From the NCBI RefSeq assembly GCF_023159225.1, contig NC_063181.1, positions 19,680,073-19,744,072 on the forward strand: DNA of 64,000 nt. Reading direction: 5' to 3'. Made by a program: the position numbers and the translations under genes. The notes beneath the pieces are model-generated. The model did not search any database. It was not told the origin of the DNA and saw only the letters and a list, made by a program, of their open reading frames with translations. How positions within the stretch are numbered: the first letter of the stretch is position 1; every line of letters begins with the position of its first letter. Source of the DNA: Perognathus longimembris pacificus. Lineage: Eukaryota; Chordata; Mammalia; Rodentia; Heteromyidae. Positions 60,381-64,000 of the stretch are shown in pieces.

Positions 60381-61185
60381 CTGCATCAAACTGCAGAGCT
60401 TCTGCAGGGCAAAGGAAATAGCGCGCAAGATAACAGAAAGCCCACAGATTGGGAAAAGATCTTTACCGGCCATTCAATGGACAAAGGCTTCATATCTAAA
60501 ATATATGCAGAATTAAAAAATTAAATTCCTCCAAAACAAAACTGCAAAGAACCAATAGCCCCCTCAACAAGTGGGGTAAAGACTTAAAAAGAAACTTCTA
60601 TGATGAGGAAATGAGAATAACCAAGAGACATGAAAAAGTGCTCTACATCACTGACCATAAAAGAAATGCAAATTAAAAAAAAACATTGAGATTCCACCTC
60701 ACCCTAGTAAGAATGTCCTTATTAAAAAACTAACAATAATAAATGTTGGAGGGGATGTGGCCAAAAGGGAACCCTACTTCATTGTTGGTGGGAATGTAAA
60801 CTGCTTCAGCCACTCTGGAAAGCAGTATGGAGATTCCTCAGAAGGCTAAACATAGAGCTCTCCTATAACCCAGCAACCCCACTTTTGGGCATCTACCCAA
60901 AAGACCACAAACAAGAACACACTAAAGCCACCAGCACAACATTGTTCATCGCAGCACAATTTGTTATAGCTAGAATATGGAACCAACCCAGATGCCCCTC
61001 AGTAGATGAATGTATCAGGAAAATGTGGTAAATATATACAATGGAACTTTATGCCTTTATCAGAAAGAATTATATTGCCCCATTCATAAGGAAATGGAAG
61101 GACTTGGAAAAAAATTATACTAAGTGAAGTGAGCCAGACCCAAAGAAACATGGATTCTCTAGTCTCCCTCATAAGAAATAATTAG
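60381..61185 (+). pseudogene. L1 ORF2 C-terminal fragment
   Basis: A + strand continuation of ORF2: [17 protein letters not shown], PTDWEKIFT, the [16 protein letters not shown] region, IEIPPHP, the cysteine region near 60.76-60.81 kb and the [10 protein letters not shown] region near 60.99 kb, to the stop TAG at 61183-61185. Frames shift several times (for example the added A's near 60676). It is not functional. Confidence 0.88.
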
Positions 61186-61708
61186 CTCAGGTTCAGGCTA
61201 GTCACAGCAGAGGATCACAAGAGCCTAATAGCTATGCCCCAATGAACGCATAAGATGATGCTAAGAGAAATGAGCTCCATGTTATTGAAACGACTGTTTT
61301 ATATCCCTGTTGTAATCACTTTCAACAAGCCATGTGAAACCGTAGCTTTTATTGTTGATGATCCTCTTGTAGCCTTTCCTGTGGTTGTAACCGCACTATC
61401 ACTGTATCTCATTTGTGTACACTGTATAATGTATAAACGTATTAGAACTAGGGAAGGGAAAAGGAATATCAATATCGAGAGACAAAGGATAAAATGACAA
61501 ATGACTCCAAAAGCAATACTTGCAAAACCATTTGATGTAAACCAACTGAACAACTCATGGGGGGAGAGGGAATGGGGAAGGAGGGAGGGGGAATAAAAGA
61601 GGAGGTCACAAACAGTACAAGAAATGTACCCCAGGCCTATTGTATGAAACTATAACTTCTCTGTACATCACTTTGACAATAAATTAGAAAAAATTAAATC
61701 TGAGGATT

Positions 61709-62770
61709 CTTTCTTTTCTTAATGTGCAAAGTTTTAGTTTTATTACACATCAGCCTTTCATTTTTGCCCTTTAATTTCTGTATTTTACTCTTGTAATGTA
61801 GTGATTGGCAGAAAATAATGCCACGAAGCATTCTCCTTTGCTTTTTTTCATGATTCATTTATACATCTTACATTAAGAACTTTTATCTGTTTGGAGCTAA
61901 ATTGTGCATTTACTACAAGATAAGAATAACATTTCCTTCTCATGAATGTGGATATACTCACTTTCCTCAGATTCTTTTGGAGGAAAATAAGTCCTACTTT
62001 TTTCTATTGAATGAGTTTTATGCTCTTAGGGAAAAAAATCTGAATATAAATGAAATATGTATTTGGTTTTTTTTTTTTATTCTACTCCATTGGTTTTCTC
62101 GCCTTCATTTACAGACCATTTTTGATTACCATAGTTTTGTAGTAACACTGACAGTGCTAGCTTATGTCATCTGAGATACTCTATGTTTTTGGTCACACAT
62201 CCAAAATCAATCTCTCTTTCTCTCTCTTTCTCCATACATACATGCATATGTATGTGTTTATATATTTATCTATATATGTATACATGTATATGCATATATA
62301 CGTTTAAATAGATTTCTGGCATGTCATATATGTTTGCTTTTAATTTGATTTCAGAAAATTTTTTCATTTTCTCTGTTTCTTGCTGCTTAGATCTTACTGC
62401 TTTACCAAAATGAAAATGATTTAATTTTAAAAACCTGATTTAATATTCCCAATAGTGAATATATAATTATCTAAATTTCTTATGATAAAAAATATATATG
62501 TGTCATTTCATTGGGGTTGAATCATAATCCATTCTAATATTTGTTTCATCTTGTGACATCACATATCTTACTATTGGGAAACAATATTTCATTTTTTCCT
62601 TCTCACTACCATTATTTGAAATAAATGTAAGTATTAAAAAGGAAGTTATAATGCTTTCCTTTTGATATTGTCTACTTTGACATGCAGTTTCTAGATCGAT
62701 TTCCATGACTTTAAGGTACGAAGTTGTTCAGGGGAACTCCAGGCTCTGAAGGATGCACAACAAGATTGCT
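61709..62770. other. Unannotated sequence
   Basis: No gene or repeat is recognised apart from CTTT and ATAC-type low complexity at about 62200-62300. Confidence 0.5.
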
Positions 62771-62787
62771 AAAGAAAGCCTCTAAGG

Positions 62788-63001
62788 GGGCTGGGGATAT
62801 AGCCTAGTGGCAAGGGTGCCTGCCTCGGATACACGAGGCCCTAGGTTCGATTCCCCAGCACCACATATACAGAAAACGGCCGGAAGCGGCGCTGTGGCTC
62901 AAGTGGCGGAATGCTAGCCTTGAGCGGGAAGAAGCCAGGGACAGTGCTCAGGCCCTGAGTCCAAGGCCCAGGACTGGCCAAAAAAAAAAAAAAAAAAAAA
63001 A
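62788..63001 (+). mobile_element. IDL-Geo dimeric SINE
   Basis: The best preserved copy. It has complete left and right monomers, intact A and B boxes, a pure A25-type tail and a perfect 17-base target-site duplication (AAAGAAAGCCTCTAAGG) at 62771-62787 and 63002-63018. It carries GCGGGAAG and CCTAGGTTCG. CpG-containing positions (CGGATACACGAGG, AACGGCCGGAAGCGGCG) are still intact, which suggests a recent insertion. Confidence 0.98.
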
Positions 63002-63018
63002 AAAGAAAGCCTCTAAGG

Positions 63019-64000
63019 ATGAAAAGGTCCCTAATTCTTGACAAAATTGCTTGCTAATCTACTCTACATTTCATGATTCCATGCTAATTCTGCATTTGGA
63101 ATGATCTTTCTATATTGCTTTCAAACCAAATTTATACATCACTGCTACCATTAAATGGTTCCTTATTCTCCCAGTGAAATAAAACCAGCTAATTAACTCT
63201 GATTGATCATATTAATTCTTCTTTGATTGCAGCCATTTACATCCTTATTTTACAAATAATCTAAAGTAAATCAAACTCCTTGAGAAAAATGCTTACCTTA
63301 ATTCTATCTCTTCATATACTTACAATATTTGGTAGTTTGTTGACAATAATTAGAGCTTATAAATGCTTGTTTCCATTACTATATAAAATCCTCAAAGTTT
63401 CCATTTTAATGTTTATTTATAGTTTGTTTAAACAAACTATGATGAGCATAGCAACCATGATCTAGGATGATATGCAAGAGAGAGGAATGAAATAGTTTTA
63501 AATGTGCACATACATAACAATCTATTTAATATTTTGATGGTAGTATAGGAAATATGCAGAGAAGTTGGACACTGTAATTGTTAATAAAGCTTTGTGGTAC
63601 TATGCCTGTTTCTTTAGGTTACAGAGTTTTTTTTAGCTTCAGAGGCCTATTTAAAAGTTTAGTTTTTAATGTGCTATGAGTCTTTTACCTTTAAGGTCTT
63701 TTGCAGTTGAATGTTGCAAATATTAATTATTCTGGACTTATTCTTCTAATTTGTATTTTTACATCTGATAAAGCCTTTTGATTTATTACTTTGATCTTAT
63801 TTTAGGTTGAGCAATCAATTTTGGTTGAGGTCCTGATCATTTCAGTTAATTTAGTGAACTACAAGATATAAAATTATTGTTAGTAAAATCTCCTCACATT
63901 TTCACAGTGGTAGGGGTCAGAGAGAGTTCCTACATGAAATATTTAAGAAACATCTGACTATAACCCAACCAGCATGTGGGGAAATTACATTATTTCTTAG
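63019..64000. other. Unannotated AT-rich sequence
   Basis: No gene or repeat is recognised up to the window end. Confidence 0.5.

Larger units (their letters stand above)
59835..61698 (+). mobile_element. L1 with 5' inversion (twin-primed)
   Basis: Bases 59835-60380 are reverse-strand middle ORF2 sequence. At about 60381 the strand flips and 60381-61698 is + strand ORF2 C-terminus, 3' UTR and tail. About 40 bases of ORF2 between the two parts are missing. A 10-base direct repeat (TCTGAGGATT) lies at 59825-59834 and 61699-61708. The first 4-5 bases could also be L1, so some microhomology may have been used at the 5' junction. The 3' UTR is of the first type, with a G-rich tract at 61558-61595. 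Confidence 0.92.

Overview
This is vertebrate nuclear DNA from a rodent, clearly AT-rich, with no supportable protein-coding gene, exon, tRNA, rRNA, CpG island or CRISPR array. It reads as an intergenic or deep-intronic region. The best clue to the organism is a dimeric SINE present in about ten copies. Its left half is tRNA-Ala/ID-like, its right half is the 'Geo' monomer, and it carries an A-tail. I recognise this as IDL-Geo, which as I recall is restricted to Geomyoidea (kangaroo rats, pocket mice, pocket gophers). A heteromyid or geomyid rodent is therefore the likely source. This is an inference from repeat content only.

The recognisable content is retrotransposons, in four layers. (1) Very old L1 ORF2 relics lie at about 9.06-10.49, 11.38-11.53, 13.80-14.86 and 59.22-59.73 kb. 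(2) Younger L1 copies, mostly short 3' ends, fall into two visible 3' UTR types. The largest is a 5.1-kb copy at 19.9-25.0 kb holding parts of ORF1 and nearly all of ORF2. (3) An older dimeric SINE has a 7SL/B1-like left half and a Geo-like right half (10.5, 33.1, 36.5, 41.8, 44.0, 47.4/47.8 and 53.9 kb). (4) IDL-Geo SINEs lie at 9.85, 11.9, 18.3, 24.7, 30.2, 36.2, 48.2, 51.9, 55.9 and 62.8 kb. The freshest ones have long perfect target-site duplications.

The most striking pattern is structural. At least eight L1 copies are 5'-inverted (twin-primed): 2.2, 17.4, 19.9-25.0, 31.1, 38.7, 44.8, 56.7 and 59.8 kb. Three of these have a matching 10-bp target-site duplication. Nested insertions give relative ages: an IDL-Geo SINE lies in the 20-25 kb L1, another in the 9-10.5 kb old L1, and an L1 3' end splits a B1-Geo SINE at 47.4 kb.

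Microsatellites are abundant: CA/TG, TA, GA, GGAA, CCTT, TATG, and a 375-bp compound TTC/TCC tract at 42.45 kb. The tract is open in several reading frames and produces spurious low-complexity proteins. The remaining sequence shows no repeat or gene I recognise. Four repeat-free blocks (about 26.1, 35.3, 46.3 and 54.8 kb) are candidates for conserved non-coding sequence. I found no new multi-gene system here. The points worth following are the SINE relationships, the inversion-rich L1 population and the large homopyrimidine tract.
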